Source of the DNA: Colwellia sp.
GTDB lineage: Bacteria > Pseudomonadota > Gammaproteobacteria > Enterobacterales > Alteromonadaceae
Length of the DNA: 64,000 nucleotides
Direction: 5' to 3'
Assembly: GCA_013215655.1 (NCBI GenBank)
Contig: JABSOX010000012.1
Span: 65,608-129,607, forward strand
A model generated the notes under the pieces. It was not told the DNA's origin and searched no databases. It was given only the letters and a program-made list of their open reading frames with translations. Below, piece after piece: positions 51,349-62,221 of the stretch. The translations under genes and the position numbers were made by a program. How positions within the stretch are numbered: the first letter of the stretch is position 1; the number at the start of each line of letters is the position of its first letter.

Positions 51349-53387
51349 GATTGCTTTCCTACTGATTGAGCCATAGATTCAGTCATTGAGGATTGAAGAA
51401 TAACGTCATCGTTACATTTTTCAGTAGATAGCGACGCTTTAGTTGGTATCACTTTTTCTTTTTTACGACGATAACGTTTATCCATCACTGCACACACACC
51501 TCCCAAAGCCATCAACATTGCTCCGAACCAAATCCAGCGTACAAAAGGTTTAAAATGCACACGTATTGCCCAAGCATTTCCTGATAAGGGATCTCCCAAG
51601 GCAATATATACATCTCTAAATAAACCGGCATCCATCGCAGCTTCAGTCATGCCCATCGTTTGCACAAGATAAGTTCGCCTTTCAGGTTGTAACAAACTAA
51701 TGAAATCACCATTTTTTGATAAGGTTATTTGTCCTTGGTCGGCACTGTAATTGGGTCCTTGAACTTGTTTAACGCCATCAAAACGAATATCAAAACCGGC
51801 AACAGTAACACTTTCACCGGCTATCATTTTGACATTAGTTTCTGTTTCATAAATAGACACTAATGTTATACCGACAATTGTCATGGCAATACCGCTATGC
51901 GCTATTGTCATACCCCACTGACTCAAGGTTAAACGAGCAAAACTACGTCTGCCGTTATTTAATTTGGTTTGATTAAAAAGCTCTTTTAAAACGACAAGTT
52001 GTACCCAGCAAGCTAAAGTGATCCCCATAGTTACCCATGCATTAAATTCGCCACCGTAAACAAAGGGAAAAGCAAGTCCAATGAATATACTCATAACTGA
52101 TGGTGAAGATAGCTGTTTACGTAGCTCACCTTTTTTGGCTTTTTTCCAGCGAATTAAAGGGCCTATGCCCATCACGATAAACAACAAACTCATAATGGGA
52201 ACAAATACCGCATTAAAGTAAGGAGGACCAACGGACATTTTCCCTAAACCCATAGCATCTACGAGTAGTGGATATAAAGTACCTAAGAGCACAGTAATAC
52301 AAGCAATAACTAAAATAATATTGCAGATTAATATTGCCGTTTCTCTTGAGTACAATGCAAAACGACTAAAGCTAGCAACATTTGAAGCCCTAAAAGCAAA
52401 CAAGGTAAGTGAACCACCTACAGTGATAGCTAGTAGATATAAAATAAACATACCGCGGCTAGGATCAGCTGCAAATGAATGTACCGAGGTGATGATCCCT
52501 GAACGAACAATAAAAGTACCTAATAAACTTAAGCTGAAAGCAAAAATAGCTAATAAAACTGTCCAGTTTCTAAAGGCACCGCGTTTTTCAGTTACCGCTA
52601 AAGAATGAATAAGCGCAGTACCAATTAACCATGGCATAAAGGAGGCATTTTCAACAGGATCCCAGAACCACCAACCGCCCCAACCTAATTCGTAATATGC
52701 CCACCAACTGCCAAGGGCAATACCTACGGTAAGAAAAACCCAAGCAGCAACTGTCCAAGGTCTTGCCCAACGCGCCCAAGCAGCATCTAGTTTCCCGCAC
52801 ATTAATGCGGCGACAGCAAAAGCAAAGGCAACAGCAAAACCAACATAGCCCATATATAATATTGGCGGATGGATCAAAAATAATACATCTTGTAGTAATG
52901 GATTTAAATCTCGACCTTCCATAGGAACATTTGGCCATAAACGGTCAAAAGGATTGGAAGTTAAAATGGTAAAAGCAATAAAACCAACAACAATCATGCC
53001 TAAGACCGCGAGTACTCGCGCAATAAAAACATCTTCAATGTCTTTACTGAATTTAGCTACCGCTGCTGTCCATATCGTTAAGGAAAAAACCCATAATAAT
53101 AAAGAACCTTCATGCCCACCCCATATGGCACTCATTTTAAAATAATAAGGTAGATGAGTATTAGAATGACTGGCAACATATTTCACCGAGAAGTCATCGG
53201 TTACAAAACTATAAGCCAAAATGATAATGCTGATCGCGGTAAATGAAAACATACCAAAAGTTAATGGCTTAGCATAAGTGATTAACTTTTGATGATTACT
53301 GATGATGCCAACCAAGGGCACAATACTTAGGCAAATTGCAAAAGCTAAAGCGATAATAAGAGCAAAGTGCCCTAACTCAGGTATCAT
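51345..53387 (-). CDS. ccmF: Heme lyase subunit CcmF
   Basis: WGGHEGSLLLWVF and WAYYELGWGGWWFWDPVENASFMPW. Confidence 0.97.
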   Translation of the reverse strand: MIPELGHFALIIALAFAICLSIVPLVGIISNHQKLITYAKPLTFGMFSFTAISIIILAYSFVTDDFSVKYVASHSNTHLPYYFKMSAIWGGHEGSLLLWVFSLTIWTAAVAKFSKDIEDVFIARVLAVLGMIVVGFIAFTILTSNPFDRLWPNVPMEGRDLNPLLQDVLFLIHPPILYMGYVGFAVAFAFAVAALMCGKLDAAWARWARPWTVAAWVFLTVGIALGSWWAYYELGWGGWWFWDPVENASFMPWLIGTALIHSLAVTEKRGAFRNWTVLLAIFAFSLSLLGTFIVRSGIITSVHSFAADPSRGMFILYLLAITVGGSLTLFAFRASNVASFSRFALYSRETAILICNIILVIACITVLLGTLYPLLVDAMGLGKMSVGPPYFNAVFVPIMSLLFIVMGIGPLIRWKKAKKGELRKQLSSPSVMSIFIGLAFPFVYGGEFNAWVTMGITLACWVQLVVLKELFNQTKLNNGRRSFARLTLSQWGMTIAHSGIAMTIVGITLVSIYETETNVKMIAGESVTVAGFDIRFDGVKQVQGPNYSADQGQITLSKNGDFISLLQPERRTYLVQTMGMTEAAMDAGLFRDVYIALGDPLSGNAWAIRVHFKPFVRWIWFGAMLMALGGVCAVMDKRYRRKKEKVIPTKASLSTEKCNDDVILQSSMTESMAQSVGKQS

Positions 53388-53402
53388 TTAATTCTCCACG
53401 TT

Positions 53403-53450
53403 ATACCAAATGAAATAATGATTTGATCAATTCTTGAATTCAATTGGTAT
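53403..53450. repeat. 48-bp imperfect palindrome (ATACCAA...TTGGTAT)
   Basis: ATACCAAATGAAATAATGATTTGATCAATTCTTGAATTCAATTGGTAT. Confidence 0.7.
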
Positions 53451-53821
53451 TACCCAATTAGGTAAAATATAACAGTTTCAACGAATACCTTGGATGACTT
53501 CAGGGTAAATATTAATGTCACTATAGGTGACTTAATTAGCATTAAAACGAATATTGGTACGATTAGTTGGGAAGTAACAAACTAACAACTAAAAATTGCG
53601 GTTATTCTAGCACTAAGTGATCCTAATATTCATCAAAGTTGAAAGGATTAATAATTATTAATATTCTCCGGTCGTATAACTAGCCTTTATTGGTTGCTAT
53701 AGTATGATAAGTACCGCATTGTTTGTGCGATCTAAATCAACTGTTGCATAAGATTATTCGGTTATTATAAGTATATAGATAAATACAAACCGCCTTACGC
53801 AACTCACTACATATAGGTTCA

Positions 53822-54478
53822 TTGTTGAATAATCCCGAAGTCTATTCTCCCCTACCATTAATCACTGCAAGCGGTTTAACCTGTATCCGTGAAGAGCGTA
53901 TCTTATTTGAATCATTAGATTTAGAAGTGAAAGCGGGTGATATTGTACAAATTGAAGGACCCAATGGTGTTGGCAAAACAAGTTTATTACGAATACTTGC
54001 GGGACTATCAATGCCCTATGATGGCGATGTTCACTTTCAAGGAACATCAATCTCATCAGTAAGAGATGACTTTCATCAAAATTTACTCTATTTGGGGCAT
54101 TTACCCGGCGTAAAAGGGGAAATGACCGCACAAGAAAATTTAGAATTTAACTTATCTATGCATGGACTTAATCCCGAATATGCGGAAGCAACATTGCAAG
54201 AAGTTAACTTATTAGGTTTTGAAGATGCCCTTGCCTCTCATTTAAGTGCAGGACAACATCGACGTATAGCACTTGCTAAATTATGGCAAAGCAATGCTCC
54301 TATTTGGATCCTCGATGAACCTTTTACTGCCATAGATAAATTAGGGGTTAAAAAATTAGAGCAGTTATTCATTGACCATGCCAAACAAGGCGGCTGTGTG
54401 ATACTTACTACTCATCAAGACTTAGCCATTCCTGAGACACTTTTAAAGAAAGTCACTTTAGCCTATCGGTTTTATTGA
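53822..54478 (+). CDS. ccmA: Heme exporter ATP-binding protein CcmA
   Basis: Walker [33 protein letters not shown] signature. Confidence 0.95.
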   Translation: MLNNPEVYSPLPLITASGLTCIREERILFESLDLEVKAGDIVQIEGPNGVGKTSLLRILAGLSMPYDGDVHFQGTSISSVRDDFHQNLLYLGHLPGVKGEMTAQENLEFNLSMHGLNPEYAEATLQEVNLLGFEDALASHLSAGQHRRIALAKLWQSNAPIWILDEPFTAIDKLGVKKLEQLFIDHAKQGGCVILTTHQDLAIPETLLKKVTLAYRFY

Positions 54479-55215
54479 GAATAATAATGAATAACAATAA
54501 TTCAATAACAACGATTAATCAGGAAAAGATAAAAAATAATTTGTCTTATCGCGCGGCTTTTATGTTGATATTAAAACGTGATATCACCATAGCTTTTCGT
54601 CATCGGGATGACATTATCAACCCACTATTATTTTTTGTTATTGTGGTCACCTTATTTCCTTTAGGCATAGGTCCTGAATCATCAACTCTGTCACGTATTG
54701 CCCCCGGAATTATTTGGGTAGCGGCATTACTTTCTACGCTATTATCTTTAGATAGGTTATTCAAATCAGATCATGATGACGGTTCATTAGAGCAAATGTT
54801 ATTAAGCCCTCATCCGGTATTTATTTTAGTTTTAGCAAAAATTGTGGCTCATTGGTTATTAACAGGTTTACCTTTAATTTTTATTGCTCCGTTATTAGCG
54901 GTATTACTGCATCTAAATGAAAATAGTTATGGGGCATTAATGCTAACCCTTTTACTTGGTACGCCCATTTTAAGCCTGATCGGCGCTATAGGTGTCGCTT
55001 TGACTGTCGGCATTAAAAAAGGCGGTGTATTGCTAAGTTTGCTGGTCTTGCCGTTGTATATTCCCGTACTTATTTTCGCGACCAGCGCCATCGATACAGC
55101 AGCAATGAATTTACCCTTTAGCGGACAACTTGCTATAATCGCCGCACTATTTTTTGGCTCTTTAACCTTAGCCCCTTTTGCTGTTAGCGCGGCCTTAAAA
55201 GTGAGTACCAACTAA
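54475..55215 (+). CDS. ccmB: Heme exporter protein CcmB
   Basis: [36 protein letters not shown]. Confidence 0.95.
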   Translation: MRIIMNNNNSITTINQEKIKNNLSYRAAFMLILKRDITIAFRHRDDIINPLLFFVIVVTLFPLGIGPESSTLSRIAPGIIWVAALLSTLLSLDRLFKSDHDDGSLEQMLLSPHPVFILVLAKIVAHWLLTGLPLIFIAPLLAVLLHLNENSYGALMLTLLLGTPILSLIGAIGVALTVGIKKGGVLLSLLVLPLYIPVLIFATSAIDTAAMNLPFSGQLAIIAALFFGSLTLAPFAVSAALKVSTN

Positions 55216-55958
55216 TGTGGAAATGGTTACATCCTTATGCTAAACCTGAAATTACCTATCACTTTACCGGTAAAATATTGCCTTGGTTTTCCTATCTAGC
55301 AACCATATTACTTTCAATTGGTATTGTTTGGGCACTTCTTTTTGCTCCAGCAGATTACCAACAAGGTGATAGTTTTCGAATTTTCTATCTACATGTACCA
55401 GCCGCATCACTTTCGATGGGCATATATGTAGGCATGGCTACTGCTGCATTATGCAGTTTAGTATGGCAATTAAAATTGGCTGATGCTTCAGCCGCTGCTA
55501 TGGCACCCGTTGGCGCCACATTTACCTTAATAGCCCTAATAACAGGTGCTGCTTGGGGAAAACCTATGTGGGGCACATGGTGGATTTGGGATGCACGGTT
55601 AACCTCAGAGCTTATTCTATTATTTTTATATTTAGGTGTTATTGCACTACACAATGCTTTTGAAGATAAAACACTGGCAGGTAAAGCCGCAGCAATATTG
55701 ACACTAGTTGGTGTGATTAATATACCCATTATTAAGTATTCCGTTGAGTGGTGGAATACCCTTCATCAAGGCGCCACCGTGAGTAAGTTAGGAAAGCCAT
55801 CCATGACCATGGATATGTTTTGGCCGTTTGTTTTTTGTTTTTTAGGTTTTGCTTTATTAGTAGCAACCATTATTTGTATTCGCTTTCGAACAGAGATATT
55901 AGCGCGCAATAGCATGCGTCCCTGGGTTCGTGAACTTGTCGAAAAAGTAGAGGGGTAA
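55215..55958 (+). CDS. ccmC: Heme exporter protein CcmC
   Basis: RIFYLHVPAASLSMGIY and GTWWIWDARLTSELILLFLY. Confidence 0.96.
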   Translation: MWKWLHPYAKPEITYHFTGKILPWFSYLATILLSIGIVWALLFAPADYQQGDSFRIFYLHVPAASLSMGIYVGMATAALCSLVWQLKLADASAAAMAPVGATFTLIALITGAAWGKPMWGTWWIWDARLTSELILLFLYLGVIALHNAFEDKTLAGKAAAILTLVGVINIPIIKYSVEWWNTLHQGATVSKLGKPSMTMDMFWPFVFCFLGFALLVATIICIRFRTEILARNSMRPWVRELVEKVEG

Positions 55959-55960
55959 CC

Positions 55961-56233
55961 ATGCAGTTTGACAGTATCAATGCATTTTTTAATATGGGTG
56001 GCTATGCCTTCTATGTTTGGTTATCTTACGGCGTTAGCACTTGTTTGCTCGTTGCCTTATTTTTCTCTAGTAAGGCTAACAACCAAAAAATAATTAAAAA
56101 AATAGCACAACGTCAAAAACGTGAAAATAAACTACGACAAGCAGCAAAGCTTCAAAATGAACAAAATAAACAAAATAAACAAAATAAACAAAATGAGAAA
56201 AATACTATTACATCCTCAGAGGAAAAGTCATGA
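55961..56233 (+). CDS. ccmD: Heme exporter protein CcmD
   Basis: [24 protein letters not shown]; low-complexity [13 protein letters not shown] tail. Confidence 0.9.
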   Translation: MQFDSINAFFNMGGYAFYVWLSYGVSTCLLVALFFSSKANNQKIIKKIAQRQKRENKLRQAAKLQNEQNKQNKQNKQNEKNTITSSEEKS

Positions 56234-56742
56234 ACCCACGTCGTAAAAAACGACTTACCATTGTCACCGCTATTATTATTGGTTTAAGCCTAGTTACCGG
56301 ACTAGTACTTTATGCTCTAAGCCAAAATATCGATCTTTTCTACAAACCTTCAGAAATTTACTTAGGTAAAGAAGATACTGGAATTAAACCCATTAATGGT
56401 CAACGACTACGTATCGGTGGTTTAGTTGTACCGGGCAGTGTGCACAGAGATGAAGACAGCTTAAAAGTAAACTTTAAGTTAGCTGATATGAAAATGCCGA
56501 TCACTTTCAACGAATCAGATCCTACGGTCACTGTAAGATACGATGGCATATTGCCTGACTTATTTAGAGAGGGACAAGGCATTGTCGCTAATGGTGTCTT
56601 AGTCGATGGTAAGTTTATTGAAGCAAGTGAAGTTTTAGCTAAGCATGATGAAAACTACATGCCAAAAGAGTTAGCTGAGGATGCTGGTGAACAACACGAA
56701 AAACCAAGCTACAGTCAAGAGCAGCTGAAAAAGGATAATTAA
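56230..56742 (+). CDS. ccmE: Cytochrome c maturation heme chaperone CcmE
   Basis: [51 protein letters not shown] heme-binding motif. Confidence 0.96.
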   Translation: MNPRRKKRLTIVTAIIIGLSLVTGLVLYALSQNIDLFYKPSEIYLGKEDTGIKPINGQRLRIGGLVVPGSVHRDEDSLKVNFKLADMKMPITFNESDPTVTVRYDGILPDLFREGQGIVANGVLVDGKFIEASEVLAKHDENYMPKELAEDAGEQHEKPSYSQEQLKKDN

Positions 56743-56861
56743 GAGTTTGAATTACACTGCGCCTTGAATTTTAAGGCGCTGTTTTAAAGAGATGTATACT
56801 GAAAAGGCTATTCTGTAAATGATTAACTTTATAGATGATTATTTGTATACTTGAGAAAAGA

Positions 56862-57083
56862 CTACGCGACAAAATCCACCGATAAGATCCTATCACCCAC
56901 TTTATTTAATATCTCAACTTCACCATCACAAACAGCAATAATTGATTTATGTTCTTTATATAATTCAGGGATGATGACACGACCATTTTTATTTTCATCA
57001 AAATCGAGTACTTCATGTACTAATTCAAGAGAGCCTTCTCTATAGTATATAACTGTAACGGTACGGCGTTGCACGTCAACCAT
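56862..57083 (-). CDS. Small conserved protein, TIGR02922-like
   Basis: 73 aa MVDVQRRTVTVIYYREGSLELVHEVLDFDENKNGRVIIPELYKEHKSIIAV; family assignment from memory. Confidence 0.5.
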   Translation of the reverse strand: MVDVQRRTVTVIYYREGSLELVHEVLDFDENKNGRVIIPELYKEHKSIIAVCDGEVEILNKVGDRILSVDFVA

Positions 57084-57394
57084 AATACTTCCTCGCTTTA
57101 TTTATTTTTTTATACTAAAAAATACTACAAACAATGACAAGTTCTAATATGCATTAAATATTGTATATAAGTTAATATGCTCACATTTATTAACTTAATT
57201 TTTATCAAACGCATCATACCTGTTTTTTTATTTAAGACAAAACTCAATACTGATGTTATTTTGTACATAGTTAGAGTGTTTTGTAAACATACGATGACAA
57301 TGATGTCTTTATTTGCACTGTATTGATAAGTCCTTTTAATATAACAATGACTTATGCTCTTTACTATATTTTTTAGTATTAACTATAATTTTGA

Positions 57395-57424
57395 CAAAAA
57401 AAACCCTGAGCATAAACTCAGGGT
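57395..57424 (-). terminator. Terminator of the nag operon
   Basis: Minus strand ACCCTGAGtttatgCTCAGGGTTTTTTTTG. Confidence 0.85.
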
Positions 57425-57521
57425 CGATCAAAATAGACCGTTTAACGCACCCTCAACAAGTGAGATCGAATATCCTTACGGATAAATATTTTACAAAAAC
57501 TTAACAATTCGCTTGGCGACT

Positions 57522-58862
57522 TTATTTCCAACTTTTCATTTTATGACCTTTAATGGCATAAAATAAGATGAAGCCATAAATAGGTACTACCATCCAATAA
57601 GCTGACTGCCCATCAATAGACTCTGACAACATGCCATAAATAAGAGGCAACAAGGCTCCGCCTGATATGCCCATAATAAGTAGTGCAGAACCTTTAGACG
57701 TGAACTTACCTAAACCTTCTAGCGCTAATGGCCACACTGCAGGCCAAACCAATGCATTAGATAAACCAAGTAGAGCGATAAAGGTAATGGTATCGGGCAA
57801 CGTTGGAATACCCGTCCAGCCCCATAGAACTTCTGAAACCATATAGCTTTCAGTACTACTGAATACAATAAACATGGAAAAAATCAAACCTGAAATTGCC
57901 GAAGCAATCAACGCTTTTTCTTGATTAATAAAGCGAGGAATTAGTGCAATGCCTAAGGTATAACCAATTAACATAAATGCCATGGTATAAGATGTTAAAG
58001 AAGTCGCATTGGCCACACCTAAATTTGAAGCAAATAAACCAATAGTATCACCAGCAATAACCTCAGTACCTACATAAACAAAGATAGTTATCGCACCTAA
58101 AACTAGACTTGGAAAATGCATAATAGATGTTTTACTTTTACCATTGCCATTATCCAAATCTTCTTCATGTGTATTAACATTTGGTAACTCAGGTAATGAT
58201 GATGCTTTCAGCAAAGCGGCTATTACGATGAAGACAACTGCCATACCAATATAAGGATTAATTAAACCTTCAGATAACTGAGTGATCATTGCTGATTTTT
58301 CAGGTTCAACCATAGCAGCTACACTAACAGCAGTAATGCCGGTCATATCACCTAAAACAACAGCAGTGAAAGCAAGAGGAGCAATAACACCTGCACCTTT
58401 ATTCATTAGCCCCATAAACATAATGCGTACAGCGGCACTTTCGCTAGGACCAATTTTAACTACATAGGGATTTGCAGCCGTTTGCAATAAGGTTAAACCG
58501 CTACCTATAATGAATTGCGCCAGCAAAAACAGTCCAAATTCTTGGCTACTTGCTGCGGGTATATAAGCCAAAAAGCCTACAACTAAAATAAGTAAACCAA
58601 CAGCCATGCCGTTTTTATAGCCGATTTTCTCTAATATAGATGCAGAAGGTAAAGCCATTAATGTAAAAGCAAAATAAAACGTTACTGCAACGAGTAAAGC
58701 TTCAGTATCAGTTAATTGGCAAACAATTTGTAAATAAGGAACCAATGCACCATTTTGCCAAGTAACAAAACCAAAAATAAAAAATAACGCACCAATAATG
58801 GCGAGTGGTCCCAAATTGCTTTGGGTTTGTGTCATATCATCTGTCATAACTGTAGTACTCAT
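57522..58862 (-). CDS. nagP: GlcNAc transporter NagP (MFS)
   Basis: GALFFIFGFVTWQNGALVPYLQIVCQLTDTEALLV; next to nagA/nagB-II/nagK. Confidence 0.9.
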   Translation of the reverse strand: MSTTVMTDDMTQTQSNLGPLAIIGALFFIFGFVTWQNGALVPYLQIVCQLTDTEALLVAVTFYFAFTLMALPSASILEKIGYKNGMAVGLLILVVGFLAYIPAASSQEFGLFLLAQFIIGSGLTLLQTAANPYVVKIGPSESAAVRIMFMGLMNKGAGVIAPLAFTAVVLGDMTGITAVSVAAMVEPEKSAMITQLSEGLINPYIGMAVVFIVIAALLKASSLPELPNVNTHEEDLDNGNGKSKTSIMHFPSLVLGAITIFVYVGTEVIAGDTIGLFASNLGVANATSLTSYTMAFMLIGYTLGIALIPRFINQEKALIASAISGLIFSMFIVFSSTESYMVSEVLWGWTGIPTLPDTITFIALLGLSNALVWPAVWPLALEGLGKFTSKGSALLIMGISGGALLPLIYGMLSESIDGQSAYWMVVPIYGFILFYAIKGHKMKSWK

Positions 58863-58953
58863 AAAGCTTCCTATTAATTACTCAATTTAGTGTAAACTCA
58901 ATATCAATACAACGATAATTTGCTCTTTGTTCAACTAATTAGAGTGTTTCTTA

Positions 58954-60093
58954 TTATATAATTTTTTTATAAACTTGCTGTCCTGCAATCCATGTTGATA
59001 GCACTTTAAGTTTTTCATTAAGGACTACAAAATCGGCCTGATACCCTATTGTTAATTCACCGCGAATACCTGACTGATTGATATAATTTGCCGGGTATTG
59101 AGTTGCCATTCGAATCGCTTCATCTAAAGGTAAATTTACACCCAAATGTGCATTTTCAACAGCAGTCGACATTTCAAGAGCAGCCCCCGCTAACTCTCCT
59201 GTAGTAGAAGTTAATCTGCCATCTTTTAAATAGACGGTGCGATCAAAAAACGAAAATTCAGTTTGGTCAGTACCAATTGTTGACATCGCATCAGACACTA
59301 AAAAAACTTTGCCCTTAGGCTTTGTTTTTAATGCTAGTTTCACAGTTTCATAATCAACATGATGACCATCAATAATAATGCCACATGCTGTATGATCATT
59401 TAATAATGCACACCCTACTACGCCAGGCTCTCTGCCTTGCAGAGGTGACATCGCATTAAACAAATGCGTAAAACCATCAGCACCTGCATCAATAGCAGCT
59501 TGCGCGGTTTGGAAATCTGCATTGGTATGACCTAAACAAACTTTAATACCTAAAGAAACCATACGTTCAATATCATTAGGTGTAACAGACTCTGGCGCTA
59601 ACGTGACTAAAATTTGACCTATATCTTTACGCTCAAGTACTCGCCACTCGTCATCTGAAATAGGACGAATATGTTCTTCTGGATGAGTGCCTTTTTTAGC
59701 AAAAGACAGGTGTGGTCCTTCAAAATGAATACCTAAAATACCGGGAACATTTTCTGCAATAGCCTGCGCCATAGCATCCGCGGCTGCGGCCATCACTTCA
59801 ACTTTATCGGTGATCAGTGTTGGCAACATACCGGTTGTGCCAAACTGAGAATGAGCGGTGATGATGGTTTTCAAACCATGCAATGTGGGAGAGACATTAA
59901 ATAGTTTTCCACCACCACCATTAACTTGTAAATCGATATACCCCGGAACAACTAAACCCTCAGCAACAACATCACAACGCGAAATATCAGCGTCGATTGC
60001 AACAATTTTACCATCAGCAATTGTTAATACTTGATCATCACTGTAGCTCTGCCCATCAAATAGTCGTTGAGCATGAAGGCGAAGTTCTTTCAT
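58954..60093 (-). CDS. nagA: N-acetylglucosamine-6-phosphate deacetylase
   Basis: VPGYIDLQVNGGGG, GIHFEGPHLSFAKKGTH, VCLGHTNA motifs. Confidence 0.95.
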   Translation of the reverse strand: MKELRLHAQRLFDGQSYSDDQVLTIADGKIVAIDADISRCDVVAEGLVVPGYIDLQVNGGGGKLFNVSPTLHGLKTIITAHSQFGTTGMLPTLITDKVEVMAAAADAMAQAIAENVPGILGIHFEGPHLSFAKKGTHPEEHIRPISDDEWRVLERKDIGQILVTLAPESVTPNDIERMVSLGIKVCLGHTNADFQTAQAAIDAGADGFTHLFNAMSPLQGREPGVVGCALLNDHTACGIIIDGHHVDYETVKLALKTKPKGKVFLVSDAMSTIGTDQTEFSFFDRTVYLKDGRLTSTTGELAGAALEMSTAVENAHLGVNLPLDEAIRMATQYPANYINQSGIRGELTIGYQADFVVLNEKLKVLSTWIAGQQVYKKII

Positions 60094-61091
60094 TATAAAG
60101 TCCGTGTTACCTTTTTAAGGCCTTTAGGCTCATCAGGATTAAAACCACGGGTAACTGCAACTTCAGCGACATCAAGATAAAAACGTTGTAAAACAACTAA
60201 TGGTGCTAAACGAGGATGAACATTTAAGTCTGTTTGACGCATATGTACTAAGTCTGCACCACGGTCTTTCATTTCTTGAATTTGTTCTTGATGAGACGTT
60301 GCACTTTCATCATTTACTTCACAGTTTAAAATAGCTAAGCCCTGCTCAACTAATGTCACCGGACCATGTAAAAATTCTGCACTACTGAAGGCTTCAGCAT
60401 GAATACTGCTGACTTCTTTTAGTTTAAGCGCCATCTCTTTAGTGATTGCATAACCTAAACCACGGCCTAAAATCACCATATTTTTAACACCAGCGATAGA
60501 TTGTGATGTTAGTTGAGGCTCTGAATCGATGATAGTTTGTAATGCAGCAGGTAATGTATCTAATGCAGAAATTAGCTCTTCGTTTTCAGTCCAGTAAGCA
60601 GTTAATTGCAACAATGCTGATAAGGTTGCCAAATAACTCTTTGTCGCAGCAACTGATATTTCTGCGCCCGCTTTAAGTGGTAATACTTCATCAACAATAT
60701 CTTTTAACGGTGACGTTTCATCGTTAACCAAGGCGATACAAAATGCACCAGCTGCTTTCGCCATTTTTGCTTGCGCTAAAATATCTGGACTACGACCTGA
60801 TTGAGAAATAACAATCACTAAAGCTTGTTCAAGTTTAAGTTGTTTACCATAAACACTAGAAACAGAAGGTGCCGCTGCAAATGTTGGTACTCCCGCTTCA
60901 ATTTCAATAAGGTATTTACCAAATACACCCGCATGATCAGATGAACCACGTCCAATGATCATTACCATTTTAGGGTTAAATTCACGCAATTTAGCACCGA
61001 TAGATTCGGCTAAGTCTTTGTTTGTCTTTAATTGGTTTTTTATAACAACAGGCGTTTGTTTTGCCTCTTGTTCCATAATTGTTTGTGTCAT
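60093..61091 (-). CDS. nagB-II: Glucosamine-6-phosphate deaminase, SIS-domain type (NagB-II)
   Basis: SIS domains (GRGSSDHAG; ISQSGRSPDILAQ; GRGLGYAITKEMALKLKEVSSIHAEAFSSAEFLHGP). Confidence 0.88.
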   Translation of the reverse strand: MTQTIMEQEAKQTPVVIKNQLKTNKDLAESIGAKLREFNPKMVMIIGRGSSDHAGVFGKYLIEIEAGVPTFAAAPSVSSVYGKQLKLEQALVIVISQSGRSPDILAQAKMAKAAGAFCIALVNDETSPLKDIVDEVLPLKAGAEISVAATKSYLATLSALLQLTAYWTENEELISALDTLPAALQTIIDSEPQLTSQSIAGVKNMVILGRGLGYAITKEMALKLKEVSSIHAEAFSSAEFLHGPVTLVEQGLAILNCEVNDESATSHQEQIQEMKDRGADLVHMRQTDLNVHPRLAPLVVLQRFYLDVAEVAVTRGFNPDEPKGLKKVTRTL

Positions 61092-61125
61092 GTTTTAACC
61101 TTTATATAATCTTAAAATTTTTAAA

Positions 61126-62022
61126 TTACACTAATGCCAGTTGCTGTTGAGCAAACAGTATCGAACCAATTTCTGGTGGGCTTAGTGGCTCTAAGAGCTT
61201 ATCTTGTATTTCTTGAGCTAACCATGGTTTAAGCCTTGGCGTTAAACCACCGATCATCGACATGCGCGGGGGATTTTGTCGCCATAATTGACGGGCGACG
61301 TTATTGATGTATTCAGAACCTTCTGCAACAATTGAGGCGGCTAGTTCATCACCTTGTTCTGCACAATCAAATACTAAGTTTGCCATACGCGCATAAAATG
61401 CGGCAGGCTTACCAGCAATTGCTTCAACTAATTCAACGCCATTAGTAACACTGAGTAAATCTAATACTTTGTCATTCATTAGTGATAAGGGGATCAAACC
61501 ATCTAATGATAATAAAACTTGTTTTGCAGCTTGTAGGCCAAACCATGCGCCGCTGCCTTTATCTCCATGAGGAAAACCATGAGCACCAACAATAAACGGA
61601 TGACCATCTACATTGGAAAAACCGCAAGAACCGGTTCCGGTGATCATCACAGCTCCATCTGCACCTTGATGTGCACCTAAACAAGCAATCAGTAAATCAG
61701 TTGCCAAAAACATACGTTTAAAAGGATGTTGCCAATTGGACATCTGCTCAAACAATACCGGTAAATTCACACCGGCTAATCCTACACCAGCGACAACTTC
61801 AGATAATGCGATATCTTCGAGCCCTGCATCTTTTAAAGCCAAAAGTGCAGATTCAGTTATTGAATTAACGGCTTGGTCGTAACCATGTCCTGGATTTGCA
61901 GGTCCAGAAATTCCTGTGCCTAAAATTTTGTTATCTGTTGATGTAATTATGGCTTTACATTTACTTCCACCACCATCAATACCTAAAAAATATTTATTGT
62001 TCTTGTCACTGCTACTAAGCAT
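61126..62022 (-). CDS. nagK: N-acetylglucosamine kinase (BadF/BadG family)
   Basis: YFLGIDGGGSKCKAIIT; GTGSCGFS; in nag operon. Confidence 0.9.
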   Translation of the reverse strand: MLSSSDKNNKYFLGIDGGGSKCKAIITSTDNKILGTGISGPANPGHGYDQAVNSITESALLALKDAGLEDIALSEVVAGVGLAGVNLPVLFEQMSNWQHPFKRMFLATDLLIACLGAHQGADGAVMITGTGSCGFSNVDGHPFIVGAHGFPHGDKGSGAWFGLQAAKQVLLSLDGLIPLSLMNDKVLDLLSVTNGVELVEAIAGKPAAFYARMANLVFDCAEQGDELAASIVAEGSEYINNVARQLWRQNPPRMSMIGGLTPRLKPWLAQEIQDKLLEPLSPPEIGSILFAQQQLALV

Positions 62023-62099
62023 GCCGACCTCATGTTTACTACAATTCGATTTAGGATTTTTAACATTCCTTAAATCTGACTTGTTTTCATCTTAACTAT

Positions 62100-62119
62100 A
62101 AATGACAGCGTTGTCATTT
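62100..62119. promoter_or_regulatory. Palindromic operator candidate, NagR-like
   Basis: AAATGACAGCGTTGTCATTT upstream of nagK; near-perfect 20-bp palindrome. Confidence 0.6.
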
Positions 62120-62221
62120 ATTTTTTTAACAAAACGCATATTTTTTAATTAATCCGTTTCTGCTCATTTATAACGCACTGGTTACACTACAAAAAGTTAA
62201 TAACGAGTACTCAAAGTAATA

